From: Ferrovibrio sp.
Lineage (GTDB): Bacteria > Pseudomonadota > Alphaproteobacteria > Ferrovibrionales > Ferrovibrionaceae
Length of the DNA stretch: 64,000 bases
Assembly: GCA_017991315.1 (NCBI GenBank)
Contig: JAGOQS010000001.1
Coordinates: 186,001 to 250,000, forward strand
Reading direction: 5' to 3'
Positions 17,975-28,241 of the stretch are shown here, piece by piece; positions within the stretch are counted from its first letter, which is position 1; every line of letters starts with the position of its first letter. A model generated the notes under the pieces. It was given only the letters and a program-made list of their open reading frames with translations, searched no databases and had not been told where the DNA came from. Made by a program: the position numbers and the translations under genes.

Positions 17975-18004
17975 ATTGGGCCGCAGTATATTGGGCCGCA
18001 GGAT
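17975..18004. repeat. Tandem 15-bp repeat upstream of the MotA-like gene
   Basis: Two adjacent copies of ATTGGGCCGCAG(T/G)AT differ at one position. They end 11 bp before the MotA/TolQ-like start codon, so the second copy overlaps the probable ribosome-binding region (AGGATAAGGTGAAGGC). It may be a recent slippage duplication. Confidence 0.7.
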
Positions 18005-18015
18005 AAGGTGAAGGC

Positions 18016-19164
18016 ATGACCAGACCTGGTCGTTACCTGGTGCGTATGGTGCTGTTCCTCGTTGCTGTCGGCGCGGTGATTTTCGTGCTGAAGGATCCGC
18101 TGCAGCGTGCCTTCCTCGCCAATCCGGCGCTCAACGGCCTGATCACGGCCGTGGCCGTGATCGGCATTCTGTTCATCTTCCGCCAGGTTTTCGTGCTCGG
18201 CCGCGAAGCCGACTGGCTCGCCGCTTGGCAGAAGTCGCAGCACACCAGCACCGTCGCCCATGTCGGCAAGCCGTCCAACCTGCTGGCGCCGCTGGCCAAG
18301 ATGCTCGAGAACCGTGGCCCGCGCGGCCAGGTTTCGGCAGCCGCGACGCGCGCTCTGCTCGATTCCGTCGGTTCGCGGCTTGATGAAGCACGCGATATCT
18401 CGCGCTACCTGATCGGCTTGATGGTGTTCCTCGGCCTGCTTGGCACCTTCTGGGGCCTGCTCGAGACCATTGGTTCCGTCACCGACACCATCTCCGGCCT
18501 GTCGCTGGGCGCAGAAGAGAATATCAACGTGTTGTTCGAGAAGCTGAAGGGTGGCCTGCAGCGGCCGCTGGCTGGCATGGGCCTGGCTTTCTCCTCCTCG
18601 ATGCTCGGCCTTTCCGGCTCGCTGATCCTTGGCTTCCTCGATCTGCAGGCGGGCCAGGCGCAGAACCGTTTCTATAACGATCTCGAGGAATGGCTCGCCG
18701 GCTTTACCCGTGTCGGCGGCGGCGCGGTGGCCGATGGCGACCAGTCGGTGCCGGCTTATGTGCAGGCGCTGCTGGAGCAGACGGCTGACAGCCTCGATAA
18801 CCTGCAGCGCACCCTGGCGCGTTCGGAAGACAATCGCGGCAACGCTTCTGCCGCCCTGCTGCAGCTCAACGAGAAGCTCAGCCTGCTCACGGAGCAGATG
18901 CGCGCCGAGCAGGGGCTGCTGCTGAAGCTCACCGAGCATCAGATCGAGATGAAGCCGATCATGGCCAAGCTGGCGCAGAATACCGAAAGCGGCGGCTTCG
19001 ATGCCGCCAGCCGGGGGCATCTGCGCAATATGGATATCCTTCTCACCCGCCTGCTCGACGATGCCGCCCAGGGTCGCGCCAAGCTGGTGGATGACATGCG
19101 GGCCGAGATCAAGCTGTTGTCGCGCACCATCGCGGCGGCAGCCGACAATCAGCGGCGGACCTAA
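18016..19164 (+). CDS. MotA/TolQ/ExbB-like proton channel subunit
   Basis: The 382-residue membrane protein has two N-terminal helices (about residues 10-27 and 41-61) and a MotA/TolQ/ExbB core. The core includes YLIGLMVFLGLLGTFWGLLETIGSV (131-155) and LAGMGLAFSSSMLGLSGSLILGFLD (185-209). The C-terminal part (about 235-380) is a predicted cytoplasmic coiled-coil region. It would form a PMF-driven channel with the MotB-like product of the next gene, 3 bp downstream. No flagellar genes are nearby, so it is probably an envelope stator-like complex of alphaproteobacteria rather than the flagellar motor. Confidence 0.87.
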   Translation: MTRPGRYLVRMVLFLVAVGAVIFVLKDPLQRAFLANPALNGLITAVAVIGILFIFRQVFVLGREADWLAAWQKSQHTSTVAHVGKPSNLLAPLAKMLENRGPRGQVSAAATRALLDSVGSRLDEARDISRYLIGLMVFLGLLGTFWGLLETIGSVTDTISGLSLGAEENINVLFEKLKGGLQRPLAGMGLAFSSSMLGLSGSLILGFLDLQAGQAQNRFYNDLEEWLAGFTRVGGGAVADGDQSVPAYVQALLEQTADSLDNLQRTLARSEDNRGNASAALLQLNEKLSLLTEQMRAEQGLLLKLTEHQIEMKPIMAKLAQNTESGGFDAASRGHLRNMDILLTRLLDDAAQGRAKLVDDMRAEIKLLSRTIAAAADNQRRT

Positions 19165-19167
19165 GGT

Positions 19168-20241
19168 ATGGCAAGCCGCGCCTGGCGCCGGGGCGAGAGC
19201 GGGGTAGCCAATCCCTGGCCCGGTTATGTCGACGTGCTGTCGACCCTGATGATGGTCATCGTCTTCGTGCTGGCGGTGTTCATCCTGGCGCAGTTCTTCC
19301 TCGCCAATGCGATTTCCGGCAAGGACAAGGCGATTGATGCGCTGCGTGGCGACCTCGCTCGTCTGGTCGAGCAATTGTCGCTGGAGAAAAAGACCAGTGC
19401 CGACCTGCGTACCAATCTCGGCCAGTTGCAGGCCACGCTGGCTGCCAGCATCGCCGAGCGCGACCAGCTTGCCGCCGCGCTGAGCGATGCCCAGACCCGC
19501 CATGACGAAGCCGAGAAGCAGCTTGCCGAGCAGAAGCAGATAGTGATCGATCTCGATGGCAAGCTGGTTTCCGGCGCTGCTGCCCTGGAGGCCGAGCGCC
19601 GTGCCTCCGCCGATGCCCGCAGCCAGATCGACCTGCTGAACCGCCAGATCCTGGCCTTGCGCGAGCAATTGGCGCAGATCGACCGCATCCTGCGCGAGAG
19701 CGAGGAGAAGGAGAAGCAGAGCCAGGCCCAGGTGATCGACCTTGGCAAGCGGCTGAATGCCGCGCTGGCACGCAAGGTCGACGACCTGATGAGTTACCGC
19801 TCGGAATTCTTCGGCCGGCTGCGTCAGGCGCTCGGCGACCGCAAGGATATCCAGATCGTCGGCGACCGCTTCGTGTTTCAGTCGGAAGTGCTGTTCACGT
19901 CGGGCTCGGCCGAACTCAATCCGCAGGGTCGCGAGCAGATGGGTCAGCTCGCCAAAACACTGATCGAGATAGCGAAGAAGATTCCGGCTGACCTGCCCTG
20001 GGTGCTGCGGGTCGATGGCCATACCGACCGTGTGCCGATCAACACGCCGCAATTCCCCTCGAATTGGGAATTGTCGGCGGCGCGGGCCATCTCGGTAACG
20101 AAATTCCTGATCGCCCAGGGCGTGCCGGCGCAGCGCCTCGCCGCTGCCGGCTTCGGCGAATTCCAGCCGCTGGACGAGCGCAACGACGAGATTGCCTTGC
20201 GGCGCAACCGGCGCATTGAATTGAAGCTGACGGAGCGCTAG
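19168..20241 (+). CDS. MotB-like protein with coiled coil and OmpA peptidoglycan-binding domain
   Basis: The 357-residue protein has a short cytoplasmic N-terminus, then NPWPGYVDVLSTLMMVIVFVL, a single transmembrane helix with an Asp (residue 22) in the position of the proton-binding Asp of MotB. Next come a long periplasmic coiled coil (about 50-200) and an OmpA-like domain with FVFQSEVLFTSGSAELNPQG and VDGHTDRVPINTPQFPSNWELSAARA. The C-terminal motif LRRNRRIELKLTER is standard. It pairs with the MotA/TolQ-like protein encoded 3 bp upstream, as the wall-anchored half of a PMF-driven unit. Confidence 0.9.
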   Translation: MASRAWRRGESGVANPWPGYVDVLSTLMMVIVFVLAVFILAQFFLANAISGKDKAIDALRGDLARLVEQLSLEKKTSADLRTNLGQLQATLAASIAERDQLAAALSDAQTRHDEAEKQLAEQKQIVIDLDGKLVSGAAALEAERRASADARSQIDLLNRQILALREQLAQIDRILRESEEKEKQSQAQVIDLGKRLNAALARKVDDLMSYRSEFFGRLRQALGDRKDIQIVGDRFVFQSEVLFTSGSAELNPQGREQMGQLAKTLIEIAKKIPADLPWVLRVDGHTDRVPINTPQFPSNWELSAARAISVTKFLIAQGVPAQRLAAAGFGEFQPLDERNDEIALRRNRRIELKLTER

Positions 20242-20251
20242 AAACGCCGCC

Positions 20252-20557
20252 ATGCTGAACCTGATCGCTCCGCATTCCTTTGTTGGCCGTCTTGTCGCCA
20301 GCCTTGCCTATGGCATCGGTTTGCCGGTGCTGATTTATGCCGTGCTGCTGCTGCGCACCCATGGCAACGAACCGCAGGGCATGTGCAGCCGCGTGCCGGG
20401 CCAGGGCGGCACGTTGCCGATCCAGATGGGCCGCGGCGATGGCGATTTCACCTGCGGCCTGAACTGGGATTACACCTTCTGGAATCTGGCGCTGCCGGCG
20501 CTGGGCTTCGCCGCGCTGGCTTTCATCCTGATGGGCATGGCGCGCAAGCGCGCCTAG
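20252..20557 (+). CDS. Small membrane protein of unknown function
   Basis: The 101-residue protein has two predicted transmembrane helices (about residues 12-34 and 70-95) and a 35-residue loop with two Cys (MCSRVPGQGG and FTCGLNWDYTFWN). No family is recognised. It starts 10 bp after the MotB-like gene, so it is likely the last gene of that operon and may be an accessory subunit. It converges with the SMP-30-like gene, ending 21 bp from it. Confidence 0.65.
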   Translation: MLNLIAPHSFVGRLVASLAYGIGLPVLIYAVLLLRTHGNEPQGMCSRVPGQGGTLPIQMGRGDGDFTCGLNWDYTFWNLALPALGFAALAFILMGMARKRA

Positions 20558-20578
20558 GCTATATTTTTGTTCGGGCCC

Positions 20579-21692
20579 TTAAGGCTCGATTTCCTTCAGC
20601 TTCGCCGTCTCGATGCGGCAATCCATGATGCGCGGCTGGAAGGTGGCGCCGATCAGCAGCCGGCCCTTGTGATGCGCTGCCACGCTGGCGCCTGAGAGCA
20701 GCCCGCCGGGATCGCCGAAGGCTTCCACAATACGCGTGGCGCCACGGCCATCGCGGTCGACCCGCACCACCAGGCTCGGGCTTTCCTTCTGCGCATCGCG
20801 GGCATGGCCGATGAAGGCGAAGGAATTGACGTGCAATGCCGCCCACATCGCGCCGTCGGAATCAAAGCGGATATTGTCGACGCCGCCGGGCAACGCCAGC
20901 GAGCCGCTGCGCCTGAGCAGGCCGCTGGCCGGCTCGCGGTCAAAGGACAGAACCATGCGCCACAATGTCGAGCCGACCAGGGCGGTGAGGCCATCCGGCG
21001 TGAGCGCGATGCCATTGGCAAACGCGATATCCTCCGCCACCGGCCTGGTGCCGCGCGGGTCGTGATAGATCACCGTGGAGCGCGAGAGCTGCAGGATATT
21101 CTCCACCGCATGCATCCAGCGCGGGCCGGCGCCACGGTCGTTGGTGAGGTAAAAGCTCTGCGGCCCGGTGGCGACGATGCCGTTCGGGCTGACGAACAGG
21201 TCGCTGCCGATGCTGCCGAGATGCCTCAGTTTGCCGGCTTCGAGCGCGAAGACTTCCACCGTGTTGCGGTCGGCGCTGCGCTGGTTGATCACCTGCAATA
21301 CCCACTCGCCGCTGCTTGGGCGATGCAGCGCGATGCCGCGCGGGTGGAACGGCATCTGTTCAGGCACATTGAGTTCGGTGAGCTTGCCCGGCGCATTGCC
21401 GCTCAAGTCATAGAACCACAGGCCGCCGCGATTGCTGCGGTTGCGGCGGTCCTGTGCCGAGATGATGGCACCGCTGCCATCAGGCAGGATCAGGATGTCT
21501 TCCGGACCAGCCGGCGCATCGATGGGCGTGCATTGCCCGGCCATGAAAGGCTCGACGCTGCGATAGGCGCCGCCGAGCCACACGGTATAGACGCCATAGG
21601 CGACCAGCACGGCCGCCAGGAAACTCCACCACAGCTTCATGCGCGAGCCGCGCCGCACCGGCAGATTGCGATTGGGCGCGCGCTGGCGCGGA

Positions 21693-21715
<23 letters not shown>
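20579..21715 (-). CDS. SMP-30/strictosidine synthase-like beta-propeller protein, membrane-anchored
   Basis: After an N-terminal basic segment there is a hydrophobic anchor (MKLWWSFLAAVLVAYGVYTVW). The rest resembles six-bladed beta-propellers of the SMP-30/gluconolactonase/paraoxonase type: GPEDILILPDGSGAIISAQDRR, FVSPNGIVATGPQSFYLTNDRGAG, EDIAFANGIALTPDGLTALVG. These usually bind Ca and hydrolyse lactones or esters, here likely on the periplasmic side. Start uncertain: 21715 overlaps the ABC exporter gene by 23 bp (possible coupling), and an internal ATG at 21640 would begin exactly at the anchor. Neither has a clear ribosome-binding site. Confidence 0.75.
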
Positions 21716-23558
<1,843 letters not shown>

Positions 23559-23765
23559 GGCGGTAGGGATATACCAGCCGGGCCGGTTTCTGCCCAGCGG
23601 CAGGGCCTGGTTCCCGGGGGCGCAGGGCCGCCCCAGGAAGCCGCCCAGGAAGCCGCACGGGGGCACTTCCGGGCTTGCGGAGGCGGCCTGCTTTGGCTAT
23701 AACCCGCCGCCATTGCGGATTTTTGAGGCCGGCCCGGGTGTGTCCAGGCGGCCAGGAGACAGATC

Positions 23766-23993
23766 ATGAAGGCCGATATCCATCCCGACTACCACGAAAT
23801 CAAGGTGCAGATGACCGACGGCACCGTGTATTCGACCCGTTCCACCTACGGCAAGGCGGGCGATACCCTGGCGCTGGATATCGACTCGAAGTCGCATCCG
23901 GCCTGGACCGGCGGCCCGGCCCGTATCAACGAGGCGGGTGGCCAGGTGGCCAAGTTCAACAAGCGTTTCGCCGGTTTCGGCCTCAAGAAGTAA
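23766..23993 (+). CDS. rpmE: Ribosomal protein bL31
   Basis: The 75-residue 50S subunit protein begins [19 protein letters not shown] and contains the family signature [13 protein letters not shown] and a C-terminal [14 protein letters not shown]. The zinc-binding Cys residues of the C+ form are absent, so this is the C-minus form. The start has AGGAGACAGATC upstream. A strong terminator follows 34 bp after the stop. Confidence 0.97.
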   Translation: MKADIHPDYHEIKVQMTDGTVYSTRSTYGKAGDTLALDIDSKSHPAWTGGPARINEAGGQVAKFNKRFAGFGLKK

Positions 23994-24027
23994 CGCTTTT
24001 CCGCCCTTCACAGGCGGTGCTAGAATT

Positions 24028-24066
24028 ACAGGCGGTCCGAATACTCGGGCCGCCTGTATTGTTTTC
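24028..24066 (+). terminator. Rho-independent terminator of rpmE
   Basis: An 11-bp stem ACAGGCGGTCC/GGGCCGCCTGT with one G-U pair and an 8-nt loop is followed by ATTGTTTT. Confidence 0.8.
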
Positions 24067-24084
24067 TAGGGAGCCGCCAGCAAA

Positions 24085-24354
24085 ATGGGGCAGGTTTACC
24101 AGGCGACGTCGTTCCAGCTCGGTGCCGAGGTGGTGACCATTGTTCTCGTCGCGGAGAGCGCCGTTGCCACCGCCGAAATGGCGCAACGGTCATTCAAGGC
24201 ATTGCAGCCCTATTTCGGCAATTCGTTGCTGGTGCTGGCCTATCAGGCAATGAATCTGGCGCCGCAATTCGTTGGCCCGAAGCACATCGTGCAGCAGCTT
24301 GGCGGCAAGCGGCTCACTGATTTCCGCTGGCAGCCCGTCGCCATAACGCGCTAA
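24085..24354 (+). CDS. Hypothetical protein, 89 residues
   Basis: No family is recognised. The sequence is compact and mostly ordered (beta strand-like FQLGAEVVTIVLVAESAV, then a helical segment MAQRSFKALQPYFGN) and has no signal peptide or membrane helix. A GGGAG ribosome-binding site lies about 12 bp before the ATG. It lies between the L31 terminator and the heat-shock promoter of the Hsp20 gene, so it is probably monocistronic. Codon use looks like that of its neighbours, which supports it being real. LVLAYQAMNLAPQFVGPKHI could be a small binding surface, but function cannot be assigned. Confidence 0.6.
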   Translation: MGQVYQATSFQLGAEVVTIVLVAESAVATAEMAQRSFKALQPYFGNSLLVLAYQAMNLAPQFVGPKHIVQQLGGKRLTDFRWQPVAITR

Positions 24355-24371
24355 CCGGGGGCAACGCCCCT

Positions 24372-24399
24372 CTTGAAAGCCGTCACAGGCTCCCTAAAT
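24372..24399 (+). promoter_or_regulatory. Sigma-32 (RpoH)-type heat-shock promoter for the Hsp20 gene
   Basis: CTTGAAA (24372-24378) is separated by 13 bp from CCCTAAAT (24392-24399). This closely matches the heat-shock consensus CTTGAAA-N11-15-CCCCATnT. The transcription start would be near 24406. Confidence 0.7.
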
Positions 24400-24405
24400 C
24401 GAAAG

Positions 24406-24503
24406 CATCCCGGTGCCGCAGAGCGGATCGGGATAGTTCCGCGACCTGGCCATCCTGGCGGGCCGCAAGCAACCCATCTTGTCGCTCAAGGAGGATAAGA
24501 CCC
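24406..24503 (+). promoter_or_regulatory. Structured 5' leader of the Hsp20 gene, possible ROSE-like RNA thermometer
   Basis: The predicted 98-nt leader begins with a perfect nested hairpin (24407-24433: ATCCCG, CCGC, loop AGA, GCGG, CGGGAT). It ends with CTTGTCGCTCAAGGAGGA, in which TCGCT lies close upstream of the AGGAGG ribosome-binding site and CTTG can pair with CAAG. ROSE thermometers in alpha- and gammaproteobacterial ibp genes mask the ribosome-binding site with a U(U/C)GCU element. The spacing here is tighter than usual, so the assignment is tentative. Confidence 0.4.
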
Positions 24504-24974
24504 ATGCGTGCTTTCGATATTTCCCCGCTGCTGCGTTCCAGTGTCGGCTTCGACCATGTGAACCGCCTGTTCGATCTCGCCAGCCGGCTGGACGAATCGA
24601 GCCTCAGCTACCCGCCCTACAACATCGAGAAGCGTGGCGAAGATGCCTACCGCATCACCATGGCGGTGGCCGGCTTCCGCCAGGATGAACTCGATGTGAC
24701 GGTGAAGGAAAACAGCCTCACCATTTCGGCCAAGGCGCAGGGCGCCGAGCAGCCGGAAGAGGGTGTGACCTACCTGCACCGCGGCATTGCGCGCCGCGCC
24801 TTCGAGCGCCGCTTCGAGCTTGCCGACACCGTGAAGGTGGTGGGTGCGCAGCTCACTGACGGCCTGCTGCATATCGAGCTGAAGCGCGAGATCCCCGAGG
24901 CCAAGAAGCCGCGCCAGATCTCGATCAACGTCGGCAGCCAGCCGGTGACGCTGGAACAGGCCCGCGCCGCGTAA
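24504..24974 (+). CDS. Small heat-shock protein, Hsp20/IbpA family
   Basis: The 156-residue chaperone has N-terminal FDHVNRLFDLASRLDESSLSYPPYNIEK, typical of IbpA-like class A proteins. The alpha-crystallin domain covers about residues 40-130, with DAYRITMAVAGFRQDELDVTVKENSLTISAK and LHRGIARRAFERRFELADTVKVVGAQLTDGLL. The C-terminal I-x-I-like anchor is less obvious (ISINVG). It holds unfolded proteins in the cytosol during stress. A strong AAGGAGGA ribosome-binding site and a sigma-32-type promoter precede it. Confidence 0.93.
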   Translation: MRAFDISPLLRSSVGFDHVNRLFDLASRLDESSLSYPPYNIEKRGEDAYRITMAVAGFRQDELDVTVKENSLTISAKAQGAEQPEEGVTYLHRGIARRAFERRFELADTVKVVGAQLTDGLLHIELKREIPEAKKPRQISINVGSQPVTLEQARAA

Positions 24975-24998
24975 CGCGCGTCCTGACCTCGAAATGAA

Positions 24999-25034
24999 GA
25001 AGCCCGGGTGGCAACACCCGGGCTTCAGCTTTTT
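24999..25034. terminator. Bidirectional terminator between Hsp20 and pgk genes
   Basis: A perfect 12-bp stem GAAGCCCGGGTG/CACCCGGGCTTC with a 4-nt loop is followed on the plus strand by AGCTTTTT and on the minus strand by TTCATTTC. It lies between two convergent genes. Confidence 0.8.
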
Positions 25035-25052
25035 CCGGCCTGTCTTTGATGA

Positions 25053-26249
25053 TCAGGCGGTCTTGAGCGCCGCCACGCCAGGCAGTTCCTTGCCTTCCAG
25101 CCATTCCAGGAAGGCACCGCCAGCGGTCGAGACGTAGGAGAATTCCTCCGCCACGCCGGCATGGCGCAGAGCCGCCACGGTATCGCCGCCGCCGGCCACG
25201 CTGAGCAGGCGGCCCGAGGCGGTGAGCGCCGCTGCGGTGCGCGCCACCATCACGGTGCCGGCATCGAAGGGTGCGGTCTCGAAGGCGCCGAGCGGGCCGT
25301 TCCATACCAGCGTCTTGCAATCCGCCAGCAGGGTGCCGAGCCGCGAGGCTGCGACGGGACCGATATCCAGGATCATCTGGTCCGCCGGCACGCGGTCGGC
25401 TGCCACCACCTTGCTCGGGGCCCCGGCCTTGAACTCGCGCGCCACCACTACGTCGTCGGGCAGCACCACGGCACAGCCGCGCGTCACCGCATCGCGCAGG
25501 ATGTCGCGGGCGGTATCGGCCATGTTCTTCTCGCACAGGCTCTTGCCCACCTCGCGCCCCTGGGCGAACAGGAAGGTGTTGGCCATGCCGCCGCCGATGA
25601 TCAGCTTGTCGACCTTGCCGAGCAGGTTGCCGAGCAGTTCGAGCTTGGTGGAGACCTTGGCGCCGCCGATCACGGCTGCCACCGGATGCTCCGGCTTTTC
25701 CAGCGCGGCGGAGAGGTGCTTCAGTTCCACTTCCATGTTGCGGCCGGCATAGGCCGGCAGCAGATGCGCCAAGGCTTCGGTGGAGACATGGGCGCGATGG
25801 GCGCAGGAGAAGGCGTCGTTGACGTAGATGTCGCCGAGATCGGCCATCATCTTCGCAAACGCGCTGTCGTTCTTCTCCTCCGCCGCGTGGAAGCGGGTAT
25901 TCTCCAGCAGCACGATGCCGCCCTTGCGCAGCTTCTCGATCGCCGCCTTGGCGGCATCGCCGACGCAATCCTCGGCGAAGCCGACGCCTGAGCCGAGCGC
26001 GGTGGCAAGCGCTGCCGCCACCGGCTTGAGGCTCATCTCGGGCACCACCTTGCCGTCGGGACGGCCGAAATGCGACAGCACCACCACCTTGGCATCCTTG
26101 CGCGACAATTCGTGCAAGGTGGGCAGGATGCGGCTGATGCGCAGATCGTCGGTGATGCGCCCGTCCTTCATCGGGACGTTGAGATCGACGCGGACGAGCA
26201 CGGTCTTGCCGGCAACGTCCACGTCATCCAGGGTGTGGAAATGAGCCAT
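25053..26249 (-). CDS. pgk: Phosphoglycerate kinase
   Basis: The 398-residue glycolytic and Calvin-cycle enzyme transfers phosphate between 1,3-bisphosphoglycerate and ADP. Visible are the N-terminal substrate site [40 protein letters not shown], the hinge [36 protein letters not shown], and the nucleotide-binding [10 protein letters not shown] and [12 protein letters not shown]. It lies 13 bp downstream of gap on the same strand, so both form one operon. Confidence 0.98.
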   Translation of the reverse strand: MAHFHTLDDVDVAGKTVLVRVDLNVPMKDGRITDDLRISRILPTLHELSRKDAKVVVLSHFGRPDGKVVPEMSLKPVAAALATALGSGVGFAEDCVGDAAKAAIEKLRKGGIVLLENTRFHAAEEKNDSAFAKMMADLGDIYVNDAFSCAHRAHVSTEALAHLLPAYAGRNMEVELKHLSAALEKPEHPVAAVIGGAKVSTKLELLGNLLGKVDKLIIGGGMANTFLFAQGREVGKSLCEKNMADTARDILRDAVTRGCAVVLPDDVVVAREFKAGAPSKVVAADRVPADQMILDIGPVAASRLGTLLADCKTLVWNGPLGAFETAPFDAGTVMVARTAAALTASGRLLSVAGGGDTVAALRHAGVAEEFSYVSTAGGAFLEWLEGKELPGVAALKTA

Positions 26250-26262
26250 GGGGCTTACGGCC

Positions 26263-27267
26263 TCAGAGCTTCGCCATGGCGATGGCGGTATCCGACATGC
26301 GGTTGGAGAAGCCCCACTCGTTGTCGTACCAGCTCACCACGCGCACCAGATTGCCTTCCATCACCTGGGTCTGCTTCAGGTCGAAGGTGGAGCTGGCCGG
26401 GTTGTGGTTGAAGTCGCTGGAAACCAGCGGCTGGTCGTTGACGCCGAGGATGCCCTTCAGCTTGCCATTGGCGGCAGCAACGATGGCGGCGTTGATTTCC
26501 TCGGCGGTGGTGTTCTTCTTCGAGATGAACTTGAAGTCGATCAGCGACACGTTCGGGGTCGGCACGCGGATCGAGGAGCCGTCCAGCTTGCCCTTCAGGT
26601 TCGGCAGCACCAGGCCGACAGCCTTGGCGGCACCGGTGGTGGTCGGGATCATGGAGAGCGCGGCGGCGCGGGCGCGGTAGAGATCCTTGTGCATGGTGTC
26701 CAGCGTCGGCTGGTCGCCGGTATAGGCATGGATCGTGGTCATGTAGCCCTTCTCGATACCCACGGCGGCATCGAGGATGAAGGCGACCGGCGCCAGGCAG
26801 TTGGTGGTGCAGGAGGCGTTCGACACCACGGTATGCTCAGCCTTGAGCTGGTCGTGGTTCACGCCATAGACCACGGTGAGGTCGGCGCCGGTGGCCGGCG
26901 CGGAGACCAGCACCTTGCGGGCGCCGGCGGTGAGATGCAGCGCGGCCTTCTCCTTGTCGGTGAAGATGCCGGTGCATTCCATCGCGATATCGACCTTCAG
27001 CTCCTTCCACGGCAGCTTGGCCGGGTCGCGCTCGGCGGTCACCTTGATCGGGCCGCGACCGACATCGATGCTGTCGCCGTTGACGGTCACGGTGCCGGGG
27101 AAGCGGCCATGCACGCTGTCATAGCGGAACAGATGCGCGTTGGTCTCGACCGGGCCGAGATCGTTGATGCCGACAACCTCGATATCCGTGCGGCCGGACT
27201 CGATAATGGCGCGCAGCACATTGCGCCCGATGCGACCAAAACCATTGATGGCAACGCGAACCGTCAT
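26263..27267 (-). CDS. gap: Type I glyceraldehyde-3-phosphate dehydrogenase
   Basis: The 334-residue enzyme oxidises glyceraldehyde-3-phosphate with NAD. It has the N-terminal [20 protein letters not shown], the active-site [12 protein letters not shown] with the catalytic Cys, and [14 protein letters not shown] in the catalytic domain, plus [14 protein letters not shown] near the C-terminus. The start at 27267 has GGAGACGAAAG upstream; the frame extends 16 codons further but without homology. In many alphaproteobacteria tkt precedes gap; here a divergent PagL-like gene does. Confidence 0.97.
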   Translation of the reverse strand: MTVRVAINGFGRIGRNVLRAIIESGRTDIEVVGINDLGPVETNAHLFRYDSVHGRFPGTVTVNGDSIDVGRGPIKVTAERDPAKLPWKELKVDIAMECTGIFTDKEKAALHLTAGARKVLVSAPATGADLTVVYGVNHDQLKAEHTVVSNASCTTNCLAPVAFILDAAVGIEKGYMTTIHAYTGDQPTLDTMHKDLYRARAAALSMIPTTTGAAKAVGLVLPNLKGKLDGSSIRVPTPNVSLIDFKFISKKNTTAEEINAAIVAAANGKLKGILGVNDQPLVSSDFNHNPASSTFDLKQTQVMEGNLVRVVSWYDNEWGFSNRMSDTAIAMAKL

Positions 27268-27483
27268 CTTTCGTCTCCAGGAGAGCTGACGCGGGCCGCA
27301 GGACTGGACCCGCAAAGGGGTGGTACCCGCAAGGTGAGCGGGTTTTCGGGCCTGGATGTAGCGGCTTTGGCCCCCCTTATCAAGGCGGCCAAGCCCGATA
27401 AACAGGCAACCGCTTCAAATCCGCGCGGAAGCCGGCTAGAGTTCCCGTTAGTGGGGTTAAGTACATGAAGTTGGGGGAATAAT

Positions 27484-28104
27484 ATGGTGGCGTCGATCCG
27501 GCAGGCGTGGCTTGCCGCTTTTCTGGTGCTGGGCTTCGGATTCGTCGGCGCTGCCCAGGCGCAACAGCAGCCGCGTGCGCCCTATCCGGGCCAGGCCCCT
27601 TCAGGCCAGGTCTATGCCCAGTCGACCCAGGCGATGGCGCCGGCCGGCACCAGCACCGCCAAGGCCGATGATCCGGCCTTCTGGGCTTTCTCGGCCGGCT
27701 GGTTTGATATCAACAAGCAGAAGAATGAGGCTTTCGAGGGCCGCATCGAGTATCGCGGTGCCGAAAAATATTGGATTTTCAAGCCTTTTGGCGGCATCAT
27801 GGCCACCTCTGACCGTGCCGTGCATGGCTTTGCCGGCGTGCTGGTCGATCTCTATTTCGGCCGCCGCTGGGTGCTGACGCCGAGCTTCGCGCCCGGCCTC
27901 TACTACGAGGGCGACGGCAAGCATATCTCCAACGGCATCCAATTCCGCTCGCAGCTCGAATTGAGCTACCGCTTCGACGACCGCTCGCGACTCGGCATCA
28001 GCTTCAACCACATCTCCAATGCCGGCATCCGCGACCCGAATCCGGGCTCCGAGACCCTGGCCATCACCTACGCCATCCCGACCGACAAGCTGTTCAAGTG
28101 GTAG
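27484..28104 (+). CDS. Acyloxyacyl hydrolase, PagL-like lipid A 3-O-deacylase
   Basis: A signal peptide (residues 1-26, cleaved after VGAAQA) is followed by a low-complexity segment and an outer-membrane beta-barrel. His176, Ser178 and Glu190 in SFNHISNAG and GSETLAI match the His-x-Ser plus Glu catalytic set of PagL with the same 14-residue His-Glu spacing. The protein likely removes the 3-linked acyl chain of lipid A in the outer membrane. The C-terminus ends in an aromatic (FKW), usual for outer-membrane barrels. A terminator follows. Confidence 0.85.
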   Translation: MVASIRQAWLAAFLVLGFGFVGAAQAQQQPRAPYPGQAPSGQVYAQSTQAMAPAGTSTAKADDPAFWAFSAGWFDINKQKNEAFEGRIEYRGAEKYWIFKPFGGIMATSDRAVHGFAGVLVDLYFGRRWVLTPSFAPGLYYEGDGKHISNGIQFRSQLELSYRFDDRSRLGISFNHISNAGIRDPNPGSETLAITYAIPTDKLFKW

Positions 28105-28117
28105 GGGCGTGATCCGG

Positions 28118-28150
28118 TGCCGCGCTCGATGCGGGCGCGGCATTTTATTT
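28118..28150 (+). terminator. Rho-independent terminator of the PagL-like gene
   Basis: An 8-bp stem TGCCGCGC/GCGCGGCA with a 9-nt loop is followed by TTTTATTT, 14 bp after the stop codon. Confidence 0.8.
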
Positions 28151-28241
28151 GATTTGAATGTTCTCTTTTTATTCGATTCTTGGCTTGGCAGGCCGGTACG
28201 GCCTAGAGTTTGGCTGCGGATAACGTGCCACCAGGGAGATC

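Noticed and set aside
18016..20241. Zorya-type anti-phage defence (ZorA/ZorB are MotA/MotB-like)
   Set aside because: The MotA-like protein lacks the very long ZorA tail, and no ZorC/ZorD/ZorE helicase or nuclease gene is near. The neighbours are housekeeping or envelope genes.
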